The notes: a model not told the origin generated them from the letters alone. 64,000 bases of DNA from Flagellimonas oceani (GCF_011068285.1 NZ_CP049616.1:3616001-3680000); one strand, 5' to 3'. Counted from the first letter of the stretch, positions 1-8,257 are shown. Made by a program: numbers and translations.

Positions 1-218
1 ATGTAGCTAATGGCCTGACCCACAGTGGCAATGTTCTCTGCTTGGTCATCTGGTATTTGAATATCAAATTCTTTCTCAAACTCCATGATAAGTTCAACAG
101 TGTCCAAGGAATCCGCTCCTAAGTCGTTGGTAAAGCTAGCTTCTGCAACTACTTCATTTTCATCTACACCCAGTTTATCAACGATGATAGCCTTTACTCT
201 TGATGCAATGTCTGACAT
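1..218 (-). CDS. acpP: Acyl carrier protein, 3' end cut by window edge
   Basis: Carrier of the growing acyl chain in type II fatty acid synthesis, in the cytoplasm. Reading leftwards from the ATG at 218 gives [20 protein letters not shown], and the phosphopantetheine attachment motif GADSLD lies at about residue 35, with the serine that receives the prosthetic group. 72 codons are visible; ACPs usually have 77-80 residues, so only a few C-terminal residues are outside the window. It is divergent from purN, as in many Bacteroidota. A good -7 box (CAAAAATA on the plus strand, TATTTTTG on the coding strand) lies 34 bases upstream of the start. Confidence 0.95.
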   Translation of the reverse strand, partial: MSDIASRVKAIIVDKLGVDENEVVAEASFTNDLGADSLDTVELIMEFEKEFDIQIPDDQAENIATVGQAISY

Positions 219-251
219 AATTATTGTGGTTTTAAAAATTTAAATCGTTGG

Positions 252-259
252 CAAAAATA
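252..259 (-). promoter_or_regulatory. -7 box of the acpP promoter
   Basis: On the minus strand these bases read TATTTTTG and match the Bacteroidota -7 consensus TAnnTTTG exactly. They sit 34 bases before the acpP ATG. No clear TTTG -33 element was found at the usual spacing. Confidence 0.5.
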
Positions 260-380
260 TAAAACTTTGGTTTAAATACACTATTTGTCGATAAAATGTG
301 CTTTAAATTAATTGTCTTTAATTACTGTACCTTACTTTAGCCGACGTAATTTAGTCCAAAATCACATCAATTCCTAACGA

Positions 381-944
381 ATGAAACGAATTGTAATCTT
401 TGCATCGGGCAGCGGGTCCAATGCAGAAAATATTATCTCATTTTTTCGTGAAAAACCAGATACAACCGTTGCCGCAGTGCTCACCAACAAGAGTTCGGCA
501 AAGGTTCTTGAACGATGCGACAGACTCGGCGTGCCTGCCTTTTATTTTAACAAACCTGCCTTTAGGGACTCGGATACCGTTGTTCAATTGTTAAAAGGCC
601 TGCAGGCAGATTTAATCGTGCTGGCAGGGTTTCTCTGGAAAATACCATCTAATCTTATCGAAGCTTTCCCCGACAAAATCGTCAATATTCATCCGGCATT
701 GCTACCTAAATATGGCGGAAAAGGCATGTACGGGGACAGGGTACATCAAGCCGTGAAAGAGAATAAGGAGTCCGAAACGGGCATTACCATACATTATGTA
801 AACGAAAATTATGATGAGGGCGCCATCATCTTTCAAGCCAAAACCGACGTTGTTCCTTCGGACGATGCAAATTCCATTGCCCAAAAAGTGCATCAACTCG
901 AATATGAACATTTCCCTAAAGTGATAGCAAAACTATTGTCCTAA
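381..944 (+). CDS. purN: Phosphoribosylglycinamide formyltransferase (GART)
   Basis: Transfers a formyl group from 10-formyltetrahydrofolate to GAR, the third step of purine synthesis. 187 residues, normal for PurN. The phosphate-binding loop GSGSN is at residues 10-14, the catalytic Asn/His pair is in NIHPALLP (N102, H104), and the catalytic Asp is D145 in YDEGAIIF, equivalent to N106/H108/D144 of the E. coli enzyme. The stop overlaps the ATG of the next gene (TAATG), so the two are probably translated together. A TACTTTAG box at 333-340 is a candidate -7 element. The purine gene purF lies 1.7 kb downstream on the same strand. Confidence 0.95.
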   Translation: MKRIVIFASGSGSNAENIISFFREKPDTTVAAVLTNKSSAKVLERCDRLGVPAFYFNKPAFRDSDTVVQLLKGLQADLIVLAGFLWKIPSNLIEAFPDKIVNIHPALLPKYGGKGMYGDRVHQAVKENKESETGITIHYVNENYDEGAIIFQAKTDVVPSDDANSIAQKVHQLEYEHFPKVIAKLLS

Positions 945-1579
945 TGGCCAAAAAGAAAAAGTTTTATGTAGTGTGGCAGGGCAAACACCCGGGAATTTTT
1001 GAGTCTTGGAAAGATTGTAAGGCCCAGATTGAGGGATATAAAGGCGCCCAATACAAATCCTTCGCCACATTTGAAGAAGCCAAAAAAGCCTATAACGGCA
1101 ACTACATGGATTACAAGGGAAAATCCAAAGGCAAAAGTGAACTTACTCCAGAAGAACTTCTAAAAATTGGGGACCCCAATTATAATTCCATTGCCGTGGA
1201 TGCGGCATCGAGCGGAAACCCCGGTAGAATGGAGTATCGGGGTGTGGACACCAAGACCAAAAAAGTGCTGTTTCACCAAGGTCCGTTTGAGCAGGGCACT
1301 AGCAACGTTGGAGAATTTCTGGCCCTAGTGCATGGACTGGCTTTTTTACAGCAGAAAAAGAGCGATCGTATCCTGTATTCCGATTCCCGTATCGCCATCG
1401 GGTGGGTTCGAAAGAAAAAATGTGGCACAAAATTGGTCAAAACCGACAAAAATGCCCAACTGTTCGAACTTATTGAACGTGCCGAGAACTGGCTTAAAAA
1501 AAATCGGTTCAATACTCCGATCGTTAAATGGGAAACCAAGGCATGGGGCGAAATACCCGCCGATTTTGGGAGAAAATAA
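944..1579 (+). CDS. rnhA: Ribonuclease H with N-terminal viroplasmin-like domain
   Basis: Cleaves the RNA strand of RNA-DNA hybrids. Residues 1-55 form a caulimovirus viroplasmin-like hybrid-binding domain (FYVVWQGKHPGIFESWKDC with a later FATFEEAKKAY). Residues 80-211 are the RNase H fold with the four acidic residues visible: D86 (AVDAAS), E124 (NVGEFLAL), D147 (YSDSR) and D207 (PADFG). 211 residues, as expected for this two-domain bacterial type. The ATG overlaps the purN stop by one base. The link to purN is probably only transcriptional. Confidence 0.93.
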   Translation: MAKKKKFYVVWQGKHPGIFESWKDCKAQIEGYKGAQYKSFATFEEAKKAYNGNYMDYKGKSKGKSELTPEELLKIGDPNYNSIAVDAASSGNPGRMEYRGVDTKTKKVLFHQGPFEQGTSNVGEFLALVHGLAFLQQKKSDRILYSDSRIAIGWVRKKKCGTKLVKTDKNAQLFELIERAENWLKKNRFNTPIVKWETKAWGEIPADFGRK

Positions 1580-1655
1580 TCCGTTTCTCGAACAAAGAAG
1601 CCATTTTTTGATAATTGGAACATCCATACCGTATATTTGCAGCAAAAATTAGGGA

Positions 1656-2582
1656 ATGGGCAAATTACTGATCGTGGGAACCATGGCTTTTGATGCCATT
1701 GAAACACCGTTCGGGAAAACTGGAAGAATATTGGGAGGCGCAGGAACCTTTATTGGTCTGGCCGCATCACAGTTTAAAATAGACGCAGCCATAGTATCCG
1801 TAGTGGGAGATGATTTTCCACAATCTTATATGGATATCTTAAAAAACAAGGACATAGACCTTTCGGGCGTAGAGGTTGTAAAAGGGGGCAAAACCTTCTT
1901 TTGGCAAGGAAAGTACCATAACGACCTCAACTCCAGGGATACTTTGGCCACCGAACTCAACACTTTGGCGGACTTTGACCCCGTTGTTCCCAGTGATTAT
2001 ACCGATGCCGACATTGTAATGCTCGGCAATCTTCACCCTAACATCCAACTGAGTGTAATTAATCAGATGGAAAAACGACCAAAGCTTATAGTTTTGGATA
2101 CCATGAACTTTTGGATGGACAATACCTGGGATGAATTGATGACCGTGATTTCAAAAATCGATGTCATTACCATAAATGATGAAGAGGCGAGACAGCTCAC
2201 CAACGAGTATTCCTTGGTCAAGGCTGCCGCCAAGATTCAGGAAATGGGTCCCAAATATGTGGTCATCAAAAAGGGAGAGCACGGCGCACTTTTGTTCCAT
2301 AAAGAAAATATCTTTTTTGCCCCGGCGCTACCGTTGGAAGAAGTTTTTGATCCCACTGGCGCAGGAGATACTTTTGCCGGAGGCTTTGCAGGCTATTTGA
2401 CAGAGGCAGAAAACATTTCTTTTGAGAGCATGAAGAACGCCATCGTCCATGGATCCAACCTGGCATCGTTCTGTGTGGAAAAATTTGGCACGGACCGGAT
2501 GGTCGATTTAAAAAAGAGCGAGGTCGAGGCCCGCTTGGCACAATTTAAAGAGTTGACGCAGTTCAATATTGAATTAACCTAA
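1656..2582 (+). CDS. PfkB-family carbohydrate/nucleoside kinase
   Basis: Predicted ATP-dependent kinase of a sugar or nucleoside. 308 residues. The N-terminal VGTMAFDAIETP and GGAGTFIGLAAS segments match the PfkB substrate-binding part, and DPTGAGDTFAGG at residues 232-243 carries the anion hole and the catalytic Asp (D238). The N-terminus resembles adenosine kinase-like members, but the substrate cannot be fixed from sequence. It lies between the RNase H and purF genes on the same strand and is followed by a hairpin plus T-run before purF, so it may end the purN-rnhA-pfkB transcript. Confidence 0.85.
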   Translation: MGKLLIVGTMAFDAIETPFGKTGRILGGAGTFIGLAASQFKIDAAIVSVVGDDFPQSYMDILKNKDIDLSGVEVVKGGKTFFWQGKYHNDLNSRDTLATELNTLADFDPVVPSDYTDADIVMLGNLHPNIQLSVINQMEKRPKLIVLDTMNFWMDNTWDELMTVISKIDVITINDEEARQLTNEYSLVKAAAKIQEMGPKYVVIKKGEHGALLFHKENIFFAPALPLEEVFDPTGAGDTFAGGFAGYLTEAENISFESMKNAIVHGSNLASFCVEKFGTDRMVDLKKSEVEARLAQFKELTQFNIELT

Positions 2583-2587
2583 TGTTT

Positions 2588-2613
2588 GCCCTGAAAATTT
2601 TGGGGCTTTTTTT
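2588..2613 (+). terminator. Rho-independent terminator after the PfkB kinase
   Basis: GCCCTGAAAATTTTGGGGC can fold (GCCC/GGGC plus AAAA/TTTT) and is followed by seven T. It ends only 13 bases before the purF ATG, so it could also attenuate read-through into purF. Confidence 0.6.
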
Positions 2614-2625
2614 ATTCAGTTTGTT

Positions 2626-4524
2626 ATGAGTGATCCCATTAAGCACGAATGCGGAATATCGTTGATCCGTTTGCTTAAACCCCTGGAGTACTACAAAGAA
2701 AAGTACGGTACGGCTTTTTACGGTGTAAACAAGATGTACCTAATGATGGAAAAACAGCATAACCGCGGACAGGATGGAGCCGGTTTTGCGAGCATAAAAA
2801 TGGACATGCAGCCCGGTGAGCGCTATATGAGCCGGGTTAGATCTGCAGAACAGCAGCCCATTCAGGATATTTTTGCCCAGATCAACAACCGCATCAATAC
2901 AGCTTTGACAGAAAACCCCGAACGGGAAAACGATGTCGCTTGGCAAAAAAAGAACATTCCCTACATCGGTGAGCTTTTGATGGGACACGTTCGCTACGGT
3001 ACTTTCGGAAAAAACAGTATTGAGAGCGTACACCCATTTTTGAGACAGAATAACTGGATGCACCGTAACCTGATAGTCGCCGGTAACTTTAACATGACCA
3101 ATGTTGATGAGCTGTTCGGAAACTTGATAGAACTGGGACAGCACCCCAAAGAAAAAGCCGATACCGTTACCGTAATGGAAAAAATCGGTCACTTTTTGGA
3201 TGATGCCGTGGCCAAGCTCTACAAGCAGATCAAAAAAGAAGGATACACGAAAAGGGAAGCCTCCGCATTGATCGCAGAGCGTTTGAACGTTGCCAAAATT
3301 TTAAGGAAGGCCTCCAAAAACTGGGATGGCGGTTATGCCATGAGCGGACTGATCGGACACGGCGATGCCTTTGTGATGCGAGATCCTGCCGGAATCCGGC
3401 CCGCTTATTACTATCAAGATGATGAAGTGGTGGTAGTGGCATCGGAACGCCCCGTGATCCAAACCGTGTTCAACGTTAATTTTGATGATGTAAAGGAATT
3501 AGATCCAGGCCACGCCATTATCATTAAAAAGAGTGGTTCCTCGGCCCTAAAGCAAATTTTGGAGCCCACCGAGCGCAAAGCCTGTTCCTTTGAACGCATT
3601 TATTTCTCCCGTGGCAGTGACAAGGAAATCTATCAAGAAAGGAAACTACTGGGAAAACTTGTATTCCCGGAAATATTGAAGTCGATAGACAACGATTTGG
3701 AGAACACTGTTTTCTCCTATATTCCCAACACGGCGGAGACCTCGTTCTTTGGGATGGTGAAAGAGGCCCAGAATTACCTCAACAAGAAAAAAGAGGAGCA
3801 AATTTTGGCCTTGGGTTCAAAAATGACGTCCGAGGAGCTTCACAACATATTGAATATTCGTCCACGTATTGAAAAAGTGGCCATAAAAGATGCCAAACTT
3901 AGAACCTTTATCACCCAAGATAGTAGCAGGGACGATTTGGTGACACACGTTTACGATATTTCATATGGATCTGTAAAGCCTACGGACAATCTGGTTATTA
4001 TAGATGACAGTATTGTTCGGGGAACTACGTTAAAACGAAGTATCCTTAAAATTTTGGACCGATTATCGCCAAAGAAAATAGTTGTGGTGTCCTCCGCTCC
4101 CCAGATCCGGTACCCGGACTGTTATGGTATTGATATGGCTCGATTGGAAGACTTTGTTGCCTTTAGGGCGGCACTTGCCCTTCATGAAGAGCACGGAACA
4201 ACCCATAAAATCAAGGAGATTTACGAAAAGTGTCTAACGCAGACAGATCCATCGAATAAAAATGCGGTGAACTATGTGCAGGAGTTTTACGCTCCATTTT
4301 CGGCCAAACAAATTTCAAAGAAAATTGGCGAAATATTAAGCCCCGAAGGCATTAATGCCGAGGTTGAGATTATCTATCAGACCATTGAAGGGTTGCACAG
4401 CGCCTGCCCTAAAAATTTGGGCGACTGGTATTTTACCGGAAACTACCCGACTCCAGGCGGTAACCGGGTGGTCAACAAGGCGTTCGTCAACTTTTTCGAA
4501 GGCAAAAACGAAAGAGCATATTAA
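2626..4524 (+). CDS. purF: Amidophosphoribosyltransferase, long Bacteroidota type
   Basis: First committed step of purine synthesis: PRPP plus glutamine gives phosphoribosylamine. The N-terminus MSDPIKHECGI places the glutaminase nucleophile at Cys9, implying removal of an 8-residue propeptide. NRGQDGAGFAS and GHVRYGTFG belong to the Ntn-hydrolase domain. The PRPP-binding loop is IIDDSIVRGTT near residues 457-470. At 632 residues it is about 125 longer than E. coli PurF; the extra length lies mainly in the middle and the C-terminal part. The T-run of a terminator ends 13 bases upstream of the ATG. Confidence 0.93.
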   Translation: MSDPIKHECGISLIRLLKPLEYYKEKYGTAFYGVNKMYLMMEKQHNRGQDGAGFASIKMDMQPGERYMSRVRSAEQQPIQDIFAQINNRINTALTENPERENDVAWQKKNIPYIGELLMGHVRYGTFGKNSIESVHPFLRQNNWMHRNLIVAGNFNMTNVDELFGNLIELGQHPKEKADTVTVMEKIGHFLDDAVAKLYKQIKKEGYTKREASALIAERLNVAKILRKASKNWDGGYAMSGLIGHGDAFVMRDPAGIRPAYYYQDDEVVVVASERPVIQTVFNVNFDDVKELDPGHAIIIKKSGSSALKQILEPTERKACSFERIYFSRGSDKEIYQERKLLGKLVFPEILKSIDNDLENTVFSYIPNTAETSFFGMVKEAQNYLNKKKEEQILALGSKMTSEELHNILNIRPRIEKVAIKDAKLRTFITQDSSRDDLVTHVYDISYGSVKPTDNLVIIDDSIVRGTTLKRSILKILDRLSPKKIVVVSSAPQIRYPDCYGIDMARLEDFVAFRAALALHEEHGTTHKIKEIYEKCLTQTDPSNKNAVNYVQEFYAPFSAKQISKKIGEILSPEGINAEVEIIYQTIEGLHSACPKNLGDWYFTGNYPTPGGNRVVNKAFVNFFEGKNERAY

Positions 4525-4616
4525 GCTGGCACACGATTAAAGTGCTCATTACTTTGCACTTTATCGATGAAACTAGCAGAATAGCGGGTTTTTATACAAT
4601 CAGCAGCCCGCAATCC

Positions 4617-4624
4617 TACTTTAG
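4617..4624 (+). promoter_or_regulatory. -7 box of small-RNA copy 1
   Basis: TACTTTAG resembles the Bacteroidota -7 consensus TAnnTTTG and ends 6 bases before the conserved 40-nt core. A T-run at 4589-4593 is the only -33 candidate and is too far away (23 bases), so this promoter is weaker on paper than those of copies 2 and 3. Confidence 0.4.
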
Positions 4625-4630
4625 TATCTG

Positions 4631-4701
4631 CCATAGCATAAGTAGGTTAAGTTCATGGTAAGATTTGGGGCAAAAAAGGTGGAAGCTATTCCACCTTTTT
4701 T
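4631..4701 (+). ncRNA. Small RNA family, copy 1: 40-nt core plus terminator hairpin
   Basis: The core 4631-4670, starting CCATAGCATAAGTAGG and ending AGATTTGGGG, is identical over all 40 bases to 12940-12979 and differs at 2 positions from 13133-13172. Directly after it comes a strong terminator: GGTGGAA (4678-4684), loop GCTA, TTCCACC, flanked by A6 and T6. The hairpin differs between copies while the core does not, as expected for a transcribed RNA with a functional 5' part. The -7 box ends 6 bases upstream, so the transcript would begin at about the first core base. No protein gene overlaps. A short reading frame (MVRFG...) starts at the ATG inside the core in all copies. Identity with a known Rfam family such as Flavo-1 was not testable here. 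Confidence 0.65.
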
Positions 4702-4956
4702 ATTTTCTGCACTTTAAATCATCCCTATTTTCTTCTGATTTAGCACCTCTACTACATACATTTATGGAAAAACCCCAGTTTTTTTAAGGTTTTCGTCCAA
4801 TCCATTGTCAAAAAAAGTTGTTAGTTTAGCGGGAACACTACCCCCTTACTTGTACAGCGTAGCAAAATATATGCGCAACAGAGACTGCGTATATCCGTAT
4901 GTTGTGTGTTTTCAAAGATTCCCCAAGTCTTATTAATTCTTAAAACTTGACAAGTA
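4702..4956 (+). other. Gene-free leader region before the lipoprotein gene
   Basis: 255 bases with no credible reading frame. It presumably holds the promoter and 5' leader of the lipoprotein gene at 4957. TAGTTTAG at 4822-4829 is a weak -7 candidate with no good -33 element at 19-21 bases. The rest of the purF-lipoprotein gap holds a weak hairpin (AAAGTGC/GCACTTT, near 4539-4562) and small-RNA copy 1. Confidence 0.4.
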
Positions 4957-6456
4957 ATGAAACTACTGAAGAAACTACTCCCCGTAATGCTATTGGCCCT
5001 TTTGGCCTGGAACTGCGAAAAAGAAGAGACCAACTACCTAGAACCAATCCAAGTAACGGAAGACAGTGTGCAGCTAAAGGCATTGACCATTGATGAGCTG
5101 CCCGATTTTTCAAGTTCCATAGCACAGCAGACCTCCAAGGTGGGCTGGGCCTCCAAAAGCGATGGTTCGGACGTGGTGCTGGACGGCAGCCGCGTGCTGG
5201 CCGTGACCGACTCCGTGGGGAATACCACCTATTCCCTTCGGATGTACGTTGCGGATACGCCCCATAATGTATTTTACAACGTGGTGGCCAAGCAGACCCA
5301 CGAAGGGGTACATAACGAGCCCTTTGTGCTGCGCTACGAGGTGGACGAGGACTACTGGCCCGAATATGTGGCGGGGCCACGACAGGAAAAACCGTTCAAG
5401 GGCACCATAGGGGTATATACCTTGGAAGCCTTTGGCCTGCAGATGGACCAGAACGGCAAAATGGGCAGCGAACCGGAGCCCTGTTTGAGTGTAAATGCCG
5501 AAGGAGGCAACGGTGACAGTGGTAATAGTGGCGGCGGCAGTAACGGAGGAAATGAAGGAAGCTCAGGTTCCGGCGGTGGCGGGAACCACGACCCCGGCAG
5601 CTACTACGACTATTGGAACACCTATGCACCGGACAATGGGGGCGGCGGTTCTGGAGCCGGCACCGAACCCTTTGTGGAAGTGGGCGAAGGAAATTTTGGT
5701 GGCCCGGGGACCGATGGCATTTTAAAGGCCATTGCGATTATGGGGAAGAGCGCCGACTGCCCGGAGGAGAACACCCTTCTGCCGATTAATGAGGAAGATG
5801 ATTTTGAAGAAAAAATCGATGACACGGCACTTAAACCATGCCTTAAGAACGTTTTGAATGATTTGAAGACCCTGAATAAGGGAGTTGGATATATTGTACA
5901 AAAGTTTGCTGGCAATACCCCGGGCTTTAACTGGGAAGTGAAGGATGGAAGCCTAGGTGGAGCCACGGGATCCACTGACCCACCAGCTCATTACAATCAT
6001 TCAACTGGTACAATAATCACTACTTTCGATTCACAGGCTTGGAAACAAGCCACAGACCTGTCATGGGCACGAACAATGCTGCATGAAGGAGTACATGCAT
6101 ATTTAGCAGCAGAATTTGCAATCAGCAGGCCAAATTGGATTGCCACTTACCCCCAGATGGTGGCGGAATGGGGAAAATTAAAAAATTGGAATACGGTACA
6201 TCATGAAGAAATTGCAAGAAGTATTGTGAACGACATAGCCTTATCATTAGAAGAATATGGTCAAAGCAAAGGATATACTTTGAGCAGTCAATTTTATGAA
6301 GATATGGCATGGGGAGGTTTACAGTCCACATCTACATTTAATTCTTTAACTCCATCTACGAAAAATAGAATATCTAACGTTATTTCAGTAGAACTTACAG
6401 GAAAAAACTTAACAAACACTCCAAGACCTCAAAAAGGTACCAAAGCGGGGTGTTAA
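4957..6456 (+). CDS. Surface lipoprotein with Gly-rich linker and C-terminal zincin domain (lead gene of cassette array)
   Basis: 499 residues. Residues 1-19 are a lipoprotein signal peptide ending at Cys20 (LLAWNC). The following EKEE is acidic, like the Bacteroidota signal that sends lipoproteins to the cell surface. Residues about 21-180 are an unrecognised conserved-looking part; 181-235 are a Gly/Ser/Asn linker; 236-281 are a junction segment (TEPFVEVGEGNF ... DCPEENTLLPINEED) that recurs three times downstream. The rest is a domain with HEGVH at 376-380, followed about 35 residues later by HHEE and then DIALSLEEYG and MAWGGL. The same HExxH ... H ... W-GL pattern occurs in two downstream cassettes, which suggests a zinc metallopeptidase-like fold with a distal His ligand. 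It is the only copy in the array with a complete N-terminus. The N-terminal half is GC-rich (72% in 5161-5220); the C-terminal part and following genes are AT-rich. An effector role is inferred. Confidence 0.8.
   Translation: MKLLKKLLPVMLLALLAWNCEKEETNYLEPIQVTEDSVQLKALTIDELPDFSSSIAQQTSKVGWASKSDGSDVVLDGSRVLAVTDSVGNTTYSLRMYVADTPHNVFYNVVAKQTHEGVHNEPFVLRYEVDEDYWPEYVAGPRQEKPFKGTIGVYTLEAFGLQMDQNGKMGSEPEPCLSVNAEGGNGDSGNSGGGSNGGNEGSSGSGGGGNHDPGSYYDYWNTYAPDNGGGGSGAGTEPFVEVGEGNFGGPGTDGILKAIAIMGKSADCPEENTLLPINEEDDFEEKIDDTALKPCLKNVLNDLKTLNKGVGYIVQKFAGNTPGFNWEVKDGSLGGATGSTDPPAHYNHSTGTIITTFDSQAWKQATDLSWARTMLHEGVHAYLAAEFAISRPNWIATYPQMVAEWGKLKNWNTVHHEEIARSIVNDIALSLEEYGQSKGYTLSSQFYEDMAWGGLQSTSTFNSLTPSTKNRISNVISVELTGKNLTNTPRPQKGTKAGC
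5583..5815 (+). repeat. Junction repeat, copy in the lead gene
   Basis: Encodes DPGSYYDYWNTYAPDN, the Gly-rich stretch, TEPFVEVGEGNFGGPGTDGI and DCPEENTLLPINEED. It recurs at 8258-8481 over almost its whole length, at 7459-7605 from KDTEPF onward, and at 9784-9900 from KFGGFGTDGI onward. The downstream copies are similar at DNA level (long runs such as ccctttgtggaagtggg are identical), so the repeat could serve as homology for recombination that swaps the C-terminal domain. Confidence 0.85.
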
Positions 6457-6468
6457 AAATGAAATGAT

Positions 6469-6903
6469 ATGAGAATAAAAATTATACTTTTTGCTGCAGG
6501 GATAGTTTTGACCTTGGCATTTTGTGTAGTAAAAAGCCCAAGCTTAAAATCTATGGGAGAAATCAAACCAAGTTACACAAATGGAGGGGGATACAGATTG
6601 AAGAAATTCAAAACCAACGGGGAAAACAGAAGCGGTTTTTCCGTCATCATCAATTTATTAAAGACGGATGGTAGCTTATTTGATTATCAAGCTACTTTAA
6701 TGTATGGTTGCAATGAATACGTTATTGATAGTGATAAGAAGACATTGTCTCTTGAAAATTCGGACATCCCAACTCAATTTAAAATTATTAGCGTCGGTTA
6801 TTTTGTTATAGAAACTGAACCGATTTCGTTAAGTAGTAATGATTCAATTGCTATAGACTTTATTATGGCTGAAGACGATAGACCCTTTATCAATTGTGAA
6901 TGA
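6469..6903 (+). CDS. Small putative lipoprotein paired with the lead zincin
   Basis: 144 residues. MRIKIILFAAGIVLTLAFC looks like a lipoprotein signal peptide with Cys19 as lipidation site, although the +1 residues (VVKS) are not typical. The remainder is beta-rich (FSVIINLLKTDGSLFDYQAT ... FKIISVGYFVIETEP ... DSIAIDFIMAED) and resembles the transthyretin-like/carboxypeptidase regulatory fold; that is a visual impression only. It begins 12 bases after the lead gene stop and overlaps the next ATG (ATGA), so the three are probably co-translated. By position it is a candidate immunity protein or inhibitor of the zincin domain. AT-rich like the cassettes. Confidence 0.6.
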   Translation: MRIKIILFAAGIVLTLAFCVVKSPSLKSMGEIKPSYTNGGGYRLKKFKTNGENRSGFSVIINLLKTDGSLFDYQATLMYGCNEYVIDSDKKTLSLENSDIPTQFKIISVGYFVIETEPISLSSNDSIAIDFIMAEDDRPFINCE

Positions 6904-7325
6904 TACGATTTTATACTACAATAGCCAATAAGAACACAAAAAAGGAAACGATGCTGGTTGTTAGAGGGGGGCTTTTGATTTATCTCATCTTTTTTGCTTT
7001 CAGCTGCAGACTTGATGAAAACGATACTATTATCAAAGGAAAAGTTATTGATAGTAGAGACTCTCCCATTGAAAATGTCACGGTACTCCTAAAGAATAAA
7101 GACTCTTTGGAATATCCTGAACATTATATTCAAGGTGCTATATCTGATAAAAATGGAAAATTCAAACTGGAAATAAAGGGGAAATTAAGTGATTTTGTTC
7201 TTTATGTTGGCAAAATAGGATACAAAGATTTGATAATCAAAAATATAAAGTTGAAATTAAAAGACCATGAGGTGGTCTTATTAGAAGATAATTCAGAACA
7301 TATTGATTATATTCCGAAAAATTGA
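6900..7325 (+). CDS. Small lipoprotein with carboxypeptidase-regulatory-like domain
   Basis: 141 residues from the ATGA overlap with the previous gene. A second ATG at 6951 gives a more usual signal peptide (MLVVRGGLLIYLIFFAFSC) after a GGA-containing stretch, so the start is uncertain. After the Cys comes RLDEND, again acidic. The body (IIKGKVIDSRDSPIENVTVLL ... SDKNGKFKLEI ... IGYKDLIIKN) matches the CarboxypepD-reg-like seven-strand fold common in Bacteroidota outer-membrane proteins. Second candidate immunity or accessory protein of the lead zincin. Confidence 0.65.
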   Translation: MIRFYTTIANKNTKKETMLVVRGGLLIYLIFFAFSCRLDENDTIIKGKVIDSRDSPIENVTVLLKNKDSLEYPEHYIQGAISDKNGKFKLEIKGKLSDFVLYVGKIGYKDLIIKNIKLKLKDHEVVLLEDNSEHIDYIPKN

Positions 7326-7458
7326 ACTTTTTAGTTATTATTAATATTGGTTAAAAATAATAATGTAGAGAGTTTAAAATCAAATAATATAAAAATACAA
7401 AATATACTTTTTACCATTTGCACAATTATACTCTGGTACCGTAGCCAGAGGCATCGGT

Positions 7459-7605
7459 AAAGACACCGAACCCTTTGTGGAAGTGGGGGAAGTAAATTTT
7501 GGTGGCCCCGGGACCGATGGCATATTAAAGGCCATCTCCCTTTCGGGAAAGAGCGCAGACTGCCCCGAGGAGGAAACGCTGATTCCAATCAATGAAGAAG
7601 AGGCA
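7459..7605 (+). repeat. Junction repeat, copy in cassette 1
   Basis: Encodes KDTEPFVEVGEVNFGGPG, TDGILKAISLSGKSADC and PEEETLIPINEEE. At DNA level it matches the lead gene from aaccctttgtggaagtgg onward with few changes. The upstream part of the lead repeat (SYYDYWNTYAPDN) is missing and is replaced by unrelated AT-rich sequence. Confidence 0.8.
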
Positions 7606-8037
7606 CTACCTCCGCCAGATTGTGAAAGTTTTAATTATTCACGAATAGGCAATACTAATTGGCAATGTTCGGCGGTTACAGGTGTTCATGAATTATTTAC
7701 TGTTTTTAATTGGCAATGTATAGGTTATGATTGGGGCATATTTACTCAACCTTTATATTTTCAATTACCAATAAATAATAATTATTCATTAGACTCTGGC
7801 TCCACCAAGATTGAGTCCGCAGCCTATCTAGACATGGCTTTTAAAGCATTCGATAGCTGGTATAAAGTAAATGGATGCAATGCGGGCGCTCCAGCATTGG
7901 AACAAAAACTGCTTGAATTTATTAAAGATGAATTTGAAGAAAATGGAGGAAATGTTACATTAACTCCTCCTTTAGGTTTTTTAGGTAAGCCAACCGCATA
8001 CAAAGTTACATGGTCTGGTTATGGAAATTGTGATTAA
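7477..8037 (+). CDS. Orphan C-terminal cassette 1 (non-zincin domain), no ATG start
   Basis: Reading frame with the junction segment followed by a 140-residue domain without HExxH. The open frame reaches back to 7393 without any ATG; the only standard start is the GTG at 7477, which is an internal Val of the junction segment. No signal peptide, no promoter box. It therefore looks like a silent module. The C-terminal domain (ESAAYLDMAFKAFDSWYK ... FIKDEFEENGG ... PPLGFLGKPTAYKVTWSGYG) is homologous to the remnant at 11738-12016. Cysteines in CNAGAP and GNCD at the end are noteworthy. Function unknown. It is followed after 17 bases by a 2-TM protein gene. Confidence 0.6.
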   Translation: MEVGEVNFGGPGTDGILKAISLSGKSADCPEEETLIPINEEEALPPPDCESFNYSRIGNTNWQCSAVTGVHELFTVFNWQCIGYDWGIFTQPLYFQLPINNNYSLDSGSTKIESAAYLDMAFKAFDSWYKVNGCNAGAPALEQKLLEFIKDEFEENGGNVTLTPPLGFLGKPTAYKVTWSGYGNCD

Positions 8038-8054
8038 AAAGAAATAATGTATAA

Positions 8055-8240
8055 ATGAAAACGATATACTTTATTATTGTGACCATTCTATTTTTGGTCG
8101 TGATGTACATATTGGGAGTGGAGAAAACCTCCACATCTGCTATGGAATGGAAATCCTTTAAAATGGATCCGAAGATCCTGATTGTTTCGGTTTTGCTATA
8201 TAGTGCCGCTCTCTATATTTTGTACAAAATAAAAATATAG
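8055..8240 (+). CDS. Small two-TM membrane protein paired with cassette 1
   Basis: 61 residues: TM1 IYFIIVTILFLVVMYILG, a short loop with AMEWKSFKMDPK, then TM2 ILIVSVLLYSAALYILY. ATG start, 17 bases after cassette 1. A truncated homologue lies at 12630-12755, next to the remnant of the same cassette domain, so the domain and this protein travel together. Candidate immunity protein acting in the inner membrane, inferred from position only. Confidence 0.6.
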   Translation: MKTIYFIIVTILFLVVMYILGVEKTSTSAMEWKSFKMDPKILIVSVLLYSAALYILYKIKI

Positions 8241-8257
8241 GTTGGATAATTTCGTAG

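Noticed and set aside
1273..1707. 144-codon frame opposite the RNase H gene
   Set aside because: Antisense to a conserved enzyme and crossing into the next gene; no family features.
4957..6456. Lead lipoprotein as an ordinary SusD-like or T9SS cargo protein
   Set aside because: No T9SS C-terminal sorting domain, no SusC neighbour, and no SusD-type sequence features; the cassette structure needs a different explanation.
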